Positions 7,896-15,395 are shown, counted from the first letter of the stretch. The stretch: DNA of 64,000 nucleotides from Bog-159 sp035499555 (GCA_035499555.1 DATJYO010000019.1:62001-126000); one strand, 5' to 3'. Translations and numbers: made by a program. Notes: generated by a model from the letters alone, not told the origin.

Positions 7896-9326
7896 ATGAT
7901 CTCTCTCGTTACCAACATCGACTCGTTGCTGGCGCAACAGAATCTCAACGTCAACAGCAAGTTCCAGAGCAACACCATTCAGCAGTTGACTTCCGGTTAC
8001 CGTATCAACTCCTCGGCCGACGATGCCGCGGGACTGTCGGTCGCCAACAGCTACCGCAACCAGATTGCGGAGCTCAACCAGGGCGTATTGAACGCCAACC
8101 AGGGCGTCAGCCAGTTACAGATCATCGATGGCGGCCTGAGCAACATCTCGCAGATGCTCGACCGGCTGCAGACGCTGGCCACCGAGGCGGCTTCGCAGAC
8201 TTTCACCGGCAACCGCGCCACTCTGAACAGCGAATACCAGTCGCTGCTGACGGAAATCGGCCGGCAGGCCGACAACGTCGGCCTGGGCGACAACAACAAG
8301 TCCAACTCCGCCAACATCGCGGTGTACATCGGCGGCGGGCAGGACGCGGCCACCAACTCTTCGGTCAACGTGAACCTAGCCAACCAGTCCGTGAGCGCGG
8401 CGGGCTTGGGCCTGGCGGGCACCAGTGTCCTCACTAATGGCGTGGTGCAGTTGAGCACGGCCAACACGGCCAGCCTGATCGGCGCCGGCCACACCGACAC
8501 CTTTACCGTAGATACGGCCAGCGGGACCAGCACGATCACCGTTACGGGTAACGCCGGCGACTCGATCCAGACCCAGGTGAACGAACTGGCCGCCCAGATG
8601 AACGTGCTGGGAATCTCGGCCAGCCTCAATTCGAGCGGCCAATTGCAGTTCCAGTCGAGCAACGCATTTACCATAAAAGCGGCGGCGAGCAACGGTCCGG
8701 ACCTGGTTACCAACAACACCACGGCCACCAACACCGGCCTGAACAACCTGCAATACTCCACTGTGACCGCGGCCGACGTGCTGCAGGTCACGGTGGGAAG
8801 CACCACGGCCAGTGTGACGCTGGCCGCCGGCGCCACGCAGGATTCCGTGAATCTGATCAACTCCAGCCTGCAGGCGCAGGGAATCACGGGCGTCACTGCG
8901 GTGCTGGACGCCACCACGGCGGGCGCCATCAGCCTGCAAGGGGCCTCGAACTTCTCGGCTACGGTTACCGGCACGGGCACGGTGGCCAACTCCGGCGTGC
9001 CCACCGGAATGGAAACGGCGGGCAACCCGAGCATCGCCATCGACGCCATTACCCAGGCCGTGTCGAGCCTGGGCACGGTACAAGGCGTGGTGGGCGCCGG
9101 CGAGAACACGCTGAACTACGCCATCAATCTGGCGCAATCGCAGATCACCAGCTTTTCGGCCGCGCAGTCGCAGATCCGCGACGCCAACGTGGCCCAGGAA
9201 GCCGCGAATCTCACCAAGGCGCAGGTCATGCAGCAGGCATCCATCGCCGCCATGGCCCAGGCCAACCAGGAACCGCAGGCGGTCCTGGCCCTGTTGAAGC
9301 AGTCGGCACGGCGGCAGGGATGGTGA
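7896..9326 (+). CDS. fliC: flagellin
   Basis: Started at the ATG at 7896, which has AAGGA nine bases upstream, the protein is 476 residues. The N-terminal D0/D1 helices are classical (LVTNIDSLLAQQNLNVNS, TIQQLTSGYRINSSADDAAGLSVAN), as is the C-terminal pair (INLAQSQITSFSAAQSQIRDANVAQEA, ANLTKAQVMQQASIAAMAQANQ). The Thr/Ser/Ala-rich middle (about 165-385) is the surface-exposed variable region. Flagellins usually end near 'ANQ.PQ.VL.LL'; this one continues with KQSARRQGW. It is a single-gene unit with its own leader and a strong hairpin behind it, followed by fliD. Confidence 0.96.
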   Translation: MISLVTNIDSLLAQQNLNVNSKFQSNTIQQLTSGYRINSSADDAAGLSVANSYRNQIAELNQGVLNANQGVSQLQIIDGGLSNISQMLDRLQTLATEAASQTFTGNRATLNSEYQSLLTEIGRQADNVGLGDNNKSNSANIAVYIGGGQDAATNSSVNVNLANQSVSAAGLGLAGTSVLTNGVVQLSTANTASLIGAGHTDTFTVDTASGTSTITVTGNAGDSIQTQVNELAAQMNVLGISASLNSSGQLQFQSSNAFTIKAAASNGPDLVTNNTTATNTGLNNLQYSTVTAADVLQVTVGSTTASVTLAAGATQDSVNLINSSLQAQGITGVTAVLDATTAGAISLQGASNFSATVTGTGTVANSGVPTGMETAGNPSIAIDAITQAVSSLGTVQGVVGAGENTLNYAINLAQSQITSFSAAQSQIRDANVAQEAANLTKAQVMQQASIAAMAQANQEPQAVLALLKQSARRQGW

Positions 9327-9333
9327 CAGTTTC

Positions 9334-9362
9334 GGCCAGGCCGGGCAACTCCCGGCCTGGCC
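9334..9362 (+). terminator. hairpin after flagellin (terminator or RNA-stabilising stem)
   Basis: GGCCAGGCCGGG (9334-9345) and CCCGGCCTGGCC (9351-9362) pair perfectly over 12 bases around a five-base loop, eight bases after the fliC stop. A short ATTTTA follows a few bases later, so the T-run is weak. It probably separates the abundant flagellin transcript from fliD, by termination or by protecting its 3' end. Confidence 0.6.
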
Positions 9363-9390
9363 GGAGCAATTTTAGGCAGAGGATCTACTC

Positions 9391-10785
9391 ATGAGTTCGA
9401 GCGTCTCTCCCATCAGTTCGCTGAGCGCGTATTCCGGCCTGTATTTCAGCGGTATGAGCAATTACTCACAGGATCTGAATAACGCCATATCCCGCGAAGT
9501 GCAGATTGCCTCGTTGCCCATCCAACAGCTCCAGAACAATGTCAACGCCCTGAGCAGCCAGGCCAGCGAACTGCAAACCCTGCAAAGCGATCTTTCGGCA
9601 GTCCAGTCGGCCGTTTCCGGCATAGGGACGGCGGCCGGCAGTTTGCTCTCCGCGACCCTGTCGAACTACTCGGTGGCCAACGCTACGGTCGCCAGCAACG
9701 CCAGTGCCGGCAGTTATTCGCTGGAAGTGGACAACCTGGGATCGTACAGTAACGCGTTGAGCATCGATGGCCTGCCCACCGTCACCGACCCCGGTTCCCA
9801 AAGCATCAGCACCAGCGGGAGCTATACCCTGACGGTCAACGGACAGACCATTCAGCCCGCCATTCAGCCGCAGGGTGACACGCTGAATGCCCTGGCGCAG
9901 GCGATCAATAACGCCAATGCCGGGGTGCAGGCCACCGTGGTCAACGTGGGCAACAACACGGCGCCGGACTACCGGCTCTCGCTCGAGAGCGACACCTATG
10001 GCGACGTCAGCATGCAATTGAACGACGGCAGCCGGGATCTCCTGGCGGCCACGGGTGATCCGGGCCAGCCCGTGCAATACATCGTCAACGGAAAATCGAT
10101 CCAGAGCGACACCCGCAGCATCACTCTGGCGCAAGGCCTGACCATGACCCTGACCGGGACGAACGTGGACGCTCCAGCCACCGTCACGGTGGCGCCCAAC
10201 ACCTCCAGCATCGGCAATGCTCTGCGCAGCTTCATCTCGGCCTATAACACGGCCGTCACGGAGATCAACAAGAACCTTGGGCAGGGTGGCGGCGCCCTGG
10301 CGGGCCAGAGCATCGTCTACGAGTTGATGAACACGCTGCAAGGCCTGGCCAACTTCACCGTCGGCGGCAGCCAGATTCCGTCCCTGGCCGCCCTGGGCGT
10401 CAACTTCAACGACACCACCGGCCAATTGTCGTTCGATCAGGACACGTTCAACAGCGCCACCAGCGGGCAGGTGGATGCGCTCACCGCTTTTCTGGGATCG
10501 GCGACCGGCGGCGGGTTTCTGCAGACGGCTACCAGCGCCATGACCAGCCTGCTCGATCCCGACTCCGGCATTCTCACCGGAGATATCAGCTCGGTCCAAT
10601 CTTCGATTACCAGCACGGATCAACAGATTTCCACCGAGCAGGACCAGGTCAATCAATTGCAGACCAACCTGATCAACCAGATGTCGGCAGCCGACGCCCT
10701 CATCTATTCCATGCAGCAGCAGGCCACCTACTTCCAGCAGATGTTTCTGGCCCAGCAGGCGGCCGAAACCGCGGGGCTCGCATGA
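9391..10785 (+). CDS. fliD: flagellar filament cap protein FliD
   Basis: The 464-residue protein has a FliD-type N-terminal helix with SLPIQQLQNNVNALSSQASELQTLQSDLSAV. The tandem beta domains follow (YSLEVDNLGSYSNALS, YTLTVNGQTI) with the FliD-typical 'ALAQAINNANAGVQATVVN..NTAPDYRLSLES'. The C-terminal helix carries DQVNQLQTNLINQMSAADALIYSMQQQATYFQQMF. Family role: capping complex that folds flagellin at the filament tip. It begins a plus-strand series (fliD-fliT?-fliW-csrA) and its stop overlaps the next gene by four bases (ATGA). Confidence 0.95.
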   Translation: MSSSVSPISSLSAYSGLYFSGMSNYSQDLNNAISREVQIASLPIQQLQNNVNALSSQASELQTLQSDLSAVQSAVSGIGTAAGSLLSATLSNYSVANATVASNASAGSYSLEVDNLGSYSNALSIDGLPTVTDPGSQSISTSGSYTLTVNGQTIQPAIQPQGDTLNALAQAINNANAGVQATVVNVGNNTAPDYRLSLESDTYGDVSMQLNDGSRDLLAATGDPGQPVQYIVNGKSIQSDTRSITLAQGLTMTLTGTNVDAPATVTVAPNTSSIGNALRSFISAYNTAVTEINKNLGQGGGALAGQSIVYELMNTLQGLANFTVGGSQIPSLAALGVNFNDTTGQLSFDQDTFNSATSGQVDALTAFLGSATGGGFLQTATSAMTSLLDPDSGILTGDISSVQSSITSTDQQISTEQDQVNQLQTNLINQMSAADALIYSMQQQATYFQQMFLAQQAAETAGLA

Positions 10786-11099
10786 GCCCCGGCAGCGCGC
10801 CGTGGGGCGCGCGCCTGCGCCAGTTACGCAGCCTGGTGGGCAGCGGGCTGTATGGCGATGCGCAGCGGGCCTTTGAGGAGTATGCCCGGGATCTGTCCGA
10901 AACTCTGGCGGGCCTGCCGGCGGGGGATCCGCGGGCTGCCGAGCTGGCATCCGAGTGGAACGGTCTGTGCGGCGAATTGTGGCGCCGGGTGCGGGCCGGC
11001 CGGGCGCATGCGGCGGCCCGCCTGGCGCGCCTGTCCGCGCCGGGTCAGGGGTATGCGGAAGCGGCCGCCGCCGGCCGGAGCTTTCAGATTTTGGGCTGA
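10782..11099 (+). CDS. small helical protein in the fliT/fliS position (unknown)
   Basis: This 105-residue Arg/Ala-rich protein overlaps the fliD stop by ATGA, showing translational coupling. It is predicted helical (LRQLRSLVGSGLYGDAQRAFEEYARDLSETL, AAELASEWNGLCGELWRRVRAGRAHAAARLARL) and ends in AAAAGRSFQILG. In other bacteria this spot is taken by fliS or fliT, chaperones for flagellin and FliD. A recognisable fliS exists at 23930, so a FliT-like role as FliD chaperone is the natural guess, but I see no diagnostic FliT residues. Confidence 0.5.
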   Translation: MSPGSAPWGARLRQLRSLVGSGLYGDAQRAFEEYARDLSETLAGLPAGDPRAAELASEWNGLCGELWRRVRAGRAHAAARLARLSAPGQGYAEAAAAGRSFQILG

Positions 11100-11137
11100 T
11101 CCGATTTGGCACTCCTCGTGCTCCCACCGCTCTACGT

Positions 11138-11617
11138 ATGGCTACTACGCAAACCCGTCAGGGCAGTTGTCAGACCCGCTACTTCGGACCGGTCGAGTAT
11201 GAAGAGGCATCCGTGCTGGTATTCCCAGAGGGGATCCCGGCTTTCGAGCAGGAGCGTCGTTTTCTGCTCTTACGCCAGCCCGTCAACGAGCCGCTGGTTT
11301 TTTTGCAGAGCCTGGACACGCCGGATCTGTGCTTCGTGACGCTGCCGGCGGCGGTGGTGGCGCCGGGGTTCCGTCTGCGCCTGAGTCCCGAGGATCTGCA
11401 GGCTCTGGAATTCGAGACGGACCGGCAGCCCCGGGTGGGGCCGGATGCCCTGTGCCTGGTCGTGCTTTCGCTCGAAGAGCGCAAGCCCCCCACGGTCAAC
11501 CTGTTGGCGCCCATCGTAGTCAATGTGCGCACGCTGCGGGCGCGCCAGGCGATCCAGCCGGAATCGGGTTACTCGTTGCGGGAGCCGCTGCCCTTACGTG
11601 AGGCGGCATGCTCGTAA
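11138..11617 (+). CDS. fliW: flagellar assembly factor FliW
   Basis: The ATG at 11138 gives 159 residues. The FliW fold is visible as VEYEEASVLVFPEGIPAFEQERRFLLL near the start, then LQSLDTPDLCFVTLPAAVV, LVVLSLEERKPPTVNLLAPIVVNVRTLRARQAI and the ending SGYSLREPLPL. FliW binds flagellin and, when free, binds CsrA allosterically, relieving repression of flagellin translation. Its end overlaps csrA by ten bases, the conserved fliW-csrA pair. The open frame extends further upstream, but the upstream part overlaps the preceding gene and lacks FliW similarity. Confidence 0.93.
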   Translation: MATTQTRQGSCQTRYFGPVEYEEASVLVFPEGIPAFEQERRFLLLRQPVNEPLVFLQSLDTPDLCFVTLPAAVVAPGFRLRLSPEDLQALEFETDRQPRVGPDALCLVVLSLEERKPPTVNLLAPIVVNVRTLRARQAIQPESGYSLREPLPLREAACS

Positions 11618-11856
11618 TGCGGCGGCGCGCCGGGGAATCCATCCTGATCGGCGAAGACATCGAGATCCAGATCATCCACATCGGCGAATCGCGGATCAAG
11701 ATCGGAATCACCGCGCCCAAATCCGTTCCAGTCGCTCTCAAAGAGGTCAAGCTGGTGGGCGAGGAGAACCAGGCGGCGGCGCGAGTCCGGTCCGTGACTG
11801 CGTTGCGGCACCTGTTGGAGCAGTGGAAGGACGGCCCCGGGGGCGACGGAAGATGA
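11608..11856 (+). CDS. csrA: carbon storage/translation regulator CsrA
   Basis: The 82-residue protein begins MLVMRRRAGESILIGEDIEIQI, the conserved CsrA beta-1/beta-2 with the RNA-contacting RRRxGE, and continues GESRIKIGITAPKSVPVALKEV. It is longer than the usual 60-70 residues through a helical, charged tail (VRSVTALRHLLEQWKDGPGGDGR). CsrA homodimers bind GGA motifs in mRNA leaders. The adjacent fliW and the GGA pair in the fliC leader suggest flagellin mRNA as a target. The stop overlaps the start of the next gene (ATGA). Confidence 0.95.
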   Translation: MLVMRRRAGESILIGEDIEIQIIHIGESRIKIGITAPKSVPVALKEVKLVGEENQAAARVRSVTALRHLLEQWKDGPGGDGR

Positions 11857-12494
11857 GCGCGCGTCGAAGAATTGGCGCCTGGGGACTGTGCTGGGTGGCC
11901 GCCGCCTGCGCCGCAGACACGCCGCAGGAGACGGCCCGCCGGGCCATGGAGGCTTCCGTCGCGCGCCAGCGGCAGGCGGTGGCCGCCATGCGCCTGTCGA
12001 TTGCGCGCCAGCGCGCGGCGGCGGGTACCGCCCAGGCAGCGGTTGAGCCGATCAGCGCGCCGGACTTTGTGCTCGCGTGGCCGGCGCTGGGTGCGGCCTG
12101 TGATCCCCTGCCCGAAGACCGCCTGGCGCCGCTGCTGGCACAGGCGGCCCAAAAGGAAGGACTGGATGCCGGTCTATTGCGCGCCGTGGCCGAACAGGAA
12201 TCCGGTTTCCGCCCCTGCGCCGTATCGCCTAAAGGGGCCATGGGGTTGATGCAATTGATGCCCGCCACGGCCCAGGATCTGGGCGTGCGCGATCCCTTCG
12301 ACCCGCGCGAAAGCCTGGAATCCGGCGCCCATTTTCTCAAGGAGTTGCTGGCGCGCTTCGGCGGCGACGCGGCCCTGGCGCTCAGCGCCTACAATGCCGG
12401 GCCGGAGCGCGTGATCGCCGCCGGAGGGATGCCGGCGATACCCGAGACCGTCCGTTACGTGGAGCGTATCCTGAGCCGCCTGCCGATCCCCTGA
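11853..12494 (+). CDS. soluble lytic transglycosylase (SLT domain), flagellar-cluster type
   Basis: The 213-residue protein has an N-terminal secretion signal (GAWGLCWVAAACA), an Arg/Ala-rich helical linker, then an SLT domain. Its parts are LLRAVAEQESGF with the catalytic Glu at about 116, SPKGAMGLMQLMPATAQDLGV, and LALSAYNAGPERV. The fold cleaves the glycan backbone of peptidoglycan. Its place inside the flagellar block and the absence of a muramidase domain on FlgJ suggest it opens the wall for the rod. The signal peptide cysteine (VAAAC) could be a lipobox. Start overlaps the csrA stop. Confidence 0.9.
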   Translation: MSARRRIGAWGLCWVAAACAADTPQETARRAMEASVARQRQAVAAMRLSIARQRAAAGTAQAAVEPISAPDFVLAWPALGAACDPLPEDRLAPLLAQAAQKEGLDAGLLRAVAEQESGFRPCAVSPKGAMGLMQLMPATAQDLGVRDPFDPRESLESGAHFLKELLARFGGDAALALSAYNAGPERVIAAGGMPAIPETVRYVERILSRLPIP

Positions 12495-12533
12495 AGCGCG
12501 CACATTCGCTGCCGGGCGCCCGATAAGCGGGGT

Positions 12534-12905
12534 GTGGAAGCGTTTTGGACGGATGCCCGGAGCCTTTTTGAAACCGCCTGCCGGGCCTCTGATTCCGGGC
12601 TGCCGGACTGCGACCTGGCGATTCTGGTGAGCGAGCAGGCCGGCATTCGCGTGATGGAGGCTGGTGGGTGGGAGCTTGCCAGCTTGCGGGCGCACCACGG
12701 CGCCCAAGTCGTGTACCGCATTACGCGCCAGGGCGGCAGTGTCAAACTGCAGGGCCGCCGCGGCGCCATGGCCTGCCTGCTGCACACCGACCCCCCCGCC
12801 GACATCGCCCGCCAGTTGCTGAACGCCGTACCCGCCGGCTACTTGCAGCCTGCCGGCGCCGGCGGCGCGGCACTGCTGCCGCCGCCTAGCCGGGAGATTC
12901 TGTGA
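12534..12905 (+). CDS. hypothetical protein in the flagellar block
   Basis: GTG at 12534 opens a 123-residue frame. The sequence looks like a small alpha/beta domain: a helix (FWTDARSLFETACRASDSG), a strand pair (LAILVSEQAGIRVMEAG, GAQVVYRITRQGGSVKLQGRRG), then a helix (DIARQLLNAVPAGY) and a proline-rich end. No family is recognised. It follows the lytic transglycosylase by 39 bases and its stop overlaps the next small gene by GTGA, so both are probably translated together. Confidence 0.6.
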   Translation: MEAFWTDARSLFETACRASDSGLPDCDLAILVSEQAGIRVMEAGGWELASLRAHHGAQVVYRITRQGGSVKLQGRRGAMACLLHTDPPADIARQLLNAVPAGYLQPAGAGGAALLPPPSREIL

Positions 12906-13072
12906 AGCAGCTTTCCATGATCGGCCTGGAGGACTCCGAACTGCCCTGGCTGCGGCTTCTGATCGCGCTTTTGCGCCACCCGGATCCAGTGGTCCGGGAG
13001 GTCGCCTGCGAGGCGCTGCGGTACCTGGAAGGGATGGCCGCCCGCCTGGGCGCGGACCGGGCCGCCGGGTAG
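12902..13072 (+). CDS. 56-residue hypothetical protein, HEAT-repeat-like
   Basis: A GTG at 12902 overlaps the stop of the upstream gene (GTGA) and opens 56 codons to TAG at 13070. The product is two amphipathic helices around 'RHPDPVVREVACEALRYLEG', the shape of a single HEAT-type repeat, with preceding LEDSELPWLRLLIALL. Translational coupling and a coding-like third-position GC pattern support it as a real small gene. Function is unknown. It is the last gene before the convergent cheX. Confidence 0.5.
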   Translation: MKQLSMIGLEDSELPWLRLLIALLRHPDPVVREVACEALRYLEGMAARLGADRAAG

Positions 13073-13111
13073 AGATCCGTTCCGACGGTGGCGGCGGCAG
13101 TCCGGGGGGAC

Positions 13112-13131
13112 GCCGCGCGATCCGGCGCGGC
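13112..13131. terminator. hairpin between convergent genes
   Basis: GCCGCGC (13112-13118) and GCGCGGC (13125-13131) pair over seven bases around a six-base loop between the small plus-strand gene and the 3' end of cheX. There is no T-run, so it is at best a weak bidirectional terminator. Confidence 0.35.
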
Positions 13132-13133
13132 AC

Positions 13134-13670
13134 TCAGTGGCGCAGATAGACCGGGGTGCAGTTCTTGGCGGCGGCGGGCAACGGGGGCGCGGAGGCTTGC
13201 TTTAAAAAGAGCTTGACTTCCAAGCGGTCGCCCTGGCAGTCGAAGGCCACCACGGTCCAGGCCTCGTCGCCGAAGCTCTTGGCCAGAAAGTTCTTGCCGA
13301 AGATCGCCGTGGGTATGCTCATGCCCATGCTGCCCAGGGCCCGTTCGAGCGCCGTCTTGACGTTCCCCAGGACCATATTGGCGACCTCGGCCACCGCATC
13401 CAGCACTTCCGAATCGACCACCGTGTATTCGGCCATCAGCATCAGCGAGGCGATACGGCAGGCGAATTCCGCGGAGCAGGAGAGCGTCCCGGTGCCGGTC
13501 CACTCGCCGGCCATCCCGATCAGGCAGATAACCCCATCGACCGGGTGGGCGGGGCGGCTATCGAAATAGGCTCCCGCGAAACTCAATTCGGTGTTCAACA
13601 TGGTCGCGAAGACTTCCTCGGCGGCCGTGCGAATCTCGGTCACGATTTCATTGCGATCCAGCATGCGCAT
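13134..13670 (-). CDS. cheX: CheX-type CheY-P phosphatase
   Basis: The 178-residue protein has the CheC/CheX/FliM-family helix with the catalytic pattern DAVAEVANMVLGNVKTAL, in which Glu95 and Asn98 form the E-x-x-N active site. A single such site is expected for CheX, whereas CheC and FliY usually carry two. The family dephosphorylates the response regulator CheY-P and thereby resets motor switching. The cheY gene lies divergently 101 bases away. A perfect sigma-28 promoter precedes it, so it is made with late flagellar genes. Two in-frame starts (MRMLD, MLD) are possible. Confidence 0.85.
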   Translation of the reverse strand: MRMLDRNEIVTEIRTAAEEVFATMLNTELSFAGAYFDSRPAHPVDGVICLIGMAGEWTGTGTLSCSAEFACRIASLMLMAEYTVVDSEVLDAVAEVANMVLGNVKTALERALGSMGMSIPTAIFGKNFLAKSFGDEAWTVVAFDCQGDRLEVKLFLKQASAPPLPAAAKNCTPVYLRH

Positions 13671-13682
13671 GTCCCGTGTATC

Positions 13683-13709
13683 TTATCGGCGGTGGCGGAG
13701 GGATCTTTA
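13683..13709 (-). promoter_or_regulatory. sigma-28 promoter of cheX
   Basis: On the minus strand TAAA (13706-13709), exactly 15 bases, then GCCGATAA (13683-13690): a perfect match to the sigma-28 flagellar promoter consensus, ending 12 bases before the cheX start. Confidence 0.8.
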
Positions 13710-13725
13710 AGCGCCGCTGCGGCGT

Positions 13726-13753
13726 TAAAGCCGAAGCCTGAGCGGTCCGATAG
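13726..13753 (+). promoter_or_regulatory. sigma-28-like promoter of cheY
   Basis: TAAA (13726-13729), 16 bases, then TCCGATAG (13746-13753), two mismatches to GCCGATAA. Same spacing as the flgM promoter. It lies 18 bases before the cheY start. Confidence 0.55.
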
Positions 13754-13771
13754 AAGGAAGGGAGCACGGCT

Positions 13772-14137
13772 TTGAACATTCTGGTTGTTGACGACTCTAC
13801 CGCGATCCGCAAGATCCTCATCCGGGTGCTGCGGCAAACTGGCCTCGATATCGGCGAAATCTTCGAGGCGCGCGACGGCGTGGAGGCTTTGGACACTCTC
13901 CGCCAGCACTCCTTCAACCTGGTGCTGTCGGACATCAACATGCCGAATCTGGACGGCCTGGGGCTGCTGGCGGAATTGAAGAACACTCCCGCCTGGCGCA
14001 GCCTGCCGGTGGTGATGATCACCACCGAGGGGAGTGAAGAAAAGGTCAGCCAGGCCATCCGGCTGGGTTCAGCGGCCTACATCCGCAAGCCTTTCACGGC
14101 CGAACAGATTCAAGAGAAGATCGGTGCCCTGCTGTGA
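13772..14137 (+). CDS. cheY: chemotaxis response regulator CheY
   Basis: A TTG start at 13772 with GGAAGGGAG upstream gives 121 residues, a stand-alone receiver domain. Key residues are present: acidic pair Asp7/Asp8 (LVVDDST), phosphoacceptor Asp54 (LVLSDINMPN), Thr84 (MITTEGSEEK) and Lys106 (YIRKPF). The sequence resembles motor-binding CheY proteins more than DNA-binding regulators, having no output domain. It would bind FliM/FliN in the switch when phosphorylated. The kinase genes are not in this window; cheX next door provides the phosphatase. Confidence 0.9.
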   Translation: MNILVVDDSTAIRKILIRVLRQTGLDIGEIFEARDGVEALDTLRQHSFNLVLSDINMPNLDGLGLLAELKNTPAWRSLPVVMITTEGSEEKVSQAIRLGSAAYIRKPFTAEQIQEKIGALL

Positions 14138-14300
14138 ACCGGCCCCCCGATCCTAAGGCGGCGGGCGGAGGGACGCGCCGCCGGGGCGTCCGGGCGCCAA
14201 TATCTTCACGGCCGCGCCCGGATTTTGGCGCTCCCCGCCGGCAAGCCGCCTCCATTTTCAGAGAAATAAAGCCGGAAATCGGATTGCTGTGGGGGCGTGT
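14138..14300 (+). promoter_or_regulatory. upstream region of the flgB operon with inverted TTGGCGC elements
   Basis: This 163-base gap before flgB contains GCGCCAA (14194-14200) and TTGGCGC (14225-14231) as an inverted pair 24 bases apart, followed by an AT-rich stretch. A related TTGGCGC stands before fliK. No clean sigma-54 (GG-N10-GC) or sigma-28 promoter is seen. Confidence 0.3.
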
Positions 14301-14639
14301 ATGATACTCGGCGGCATTTCCAACAGCCTGGAGCGGTACATGGATCTGCTGAGCGCGCGGCAGAAACTGGTGGCGTCGAACATCGCCAATGCCGACACCC
14401 CGGGATATAAAACCAAGGACATCGATTTTCAATCGGAGTTCCGCGCGGCCAGCGGCAGCCCTCCGCCGGTACTGGATGTGGCGGGCCTGCCGGTCAAGAA
14501 CGACGGGAACAATGTCAGCGTGGACCGGGAGTCGCGCCTGCTGGCGGAGAATGACATGCGCTTCAACCTGGCGTCCAACCTGCTGCGCAGCGAGATCCAG
14601 GCGATTCGCGCGGCTCTGCAGAGCGGGAGCGGCTCATGA
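14301..14639 (+). CDS. flgB: flagellar proximal rod protein FlgB
   Basis: The 112-residue protein (ATG at 14301; a GTG four codons earlier is the alternative) has the rod motif YMDLLSARQKLVASNIANADTPGYKTKDIDFQSEF and the C-terminal helix DMRFNLASNLLRSEIQAIRAAL. Length is slightly below the usual 130. Family role: innermost rod ring next to FliE. It opens a tight operon flgB-flgC-fliE-fliF-fliG-fliH-fliI-fliJ; its stop overlaps flgC by ATGA. Confidence 0.95.
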   Translation: MILGGISNSLERYMDLLSARQKLVASNIANADTPGYKTKDIDFQSEFRAASGSPPPVLDVAGLPVKNDGNNVSVDRESRLLAENDMRFNLASNLLRSEIQAIRAALQSGSGS

Positions 14640-15064
14640 GCCTATTCGGATCCATGGCCGTGAGCGCGTCCGGCATGGCGGCCGAGCGCACGCGCGCCGA
14701 ATTGCTGGTCGAGAACCTGGCCAACGCGGAGACTACCCGCACACCCCAAGGCGGGCCGTACCGCCGCCAGGACGCCGTGTTCGTCTCCCAGCCCATGGCG
14801 TCATCCTTCGGGTCGTTGTTCGAATCGCATCTGCAGGAGGGAGTGGAAGTCCAGGAGATCAGCGTGGACGGGCGGGACCCGGAGCGGCGCTATCTGCCGG
14901 GGCATCCGGATGCCGATAAGGACGGCTATGTTTCCTTCCCGCGTATCAATCCGGCCGAGGACATGGTGGATCTCACCGGCGCCGCGCGCGGATTCGAGGC
15001 CAATGTGGCGGCCATTTCGGCCGTCAAGGACATGATTATGAGGTCCATCGATCTATTCAAGTGA
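14636..15064 (+). CDS. flgC: flagellar proximal rod protein FlgC
   Basis: The 142-residue protein starts with the rod motif variant MAVSASGMAAERTRAELLVENLANAETTRTPQGGPYRRQDAVF. It ends with INPAEDMVDLTGAARGFEANVAAISAVKDMIMRSIDLFK, both characteristic of FlgC, as is YLPGHPDADKDGYVSFPRIN in the middle. It builds the proximal rod together with FlgB and FlgF. It overlaps flgB (ATGA) and is followed after 16 bases by fliE. Confidence 0.96.
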   Translation: MSLFGSMAVSASGMAAERTRAELLVENLANAETTRTPQGGPYRRQDAVFVSQPMASSFGSLFESHLQEGVEVQEISVDGRDPERRYLPGHPDADKDGYVSFPRINPAEDMVDLTGAARGFEANVAAISAVKDMIMRSIDLFK

Positions 15065-15080
15065 GGCGGAGAAAGCGGGC

Positions 15081-15377
15081 ATGCCAGCACCCATATCAGC
15101 CATATCGTCCATTCCCTTGCCATCCGTCGCTGTTCCGGCGGCGGCCGGCGCCGGCGGCGGCGAGTTTCAGAACGTGTTGTCGGAGGCCATCGGCGGCGTG
15201 GAACGCTTGCGCGGCGATGCGCACCAGGCCGTGGAGCGATTTTTCAGCGGCGATGGGGGAGAGGTGCACACGGTGGCCCTGGCCGCGCAGCGCGCCGAAC
15301 TGGCGTTTGAAACCTTTGTGCAGGTACGCAATAAAGTCGTGTCGGCCTATCAGGCGGTCATGCAAATGCAGATCTGA
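15081..15377 (+). CDS. fliE: flagellar rod-MS-ring adaptor FliE
   Basis: The 98-residue protein has FliE's small size, a Pro/Ala-rich start, then the conserved C-terminal half: FQNVLSEAIGGVERLRGDAHQAVERFFSGDGGEVHTVALAAQRAELAFETFVQVRNKVVSAYQAVMQMQI, of which the final 'VRNKVVSAYQ.VM.M.I' is diagnostic. FliE connects the MS ring to the rod and is needed for export of rod proteins. Confidence 0.95.
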   Translation: MPAPISAISSIPLPSVAVPAAAGAGGGEFQNVLSEAIGGVERLRGDAHQAVERFFSGDGGEVHTVALAAQRAELAFETFVQVRNKVVSAYQAVMQMQI

Positions 15378-15395
15378 CCCGCCGCGGAATAGAGT

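Noticed and set aside
9466..11127. 553-codon minus-strand open frame opposite fliD
   Set aside because: Arg/Gly/Val-rich low-complexity translation; the plus-strand fliD and its neighbour have clear family motifs. GC-rich antisense shadow.
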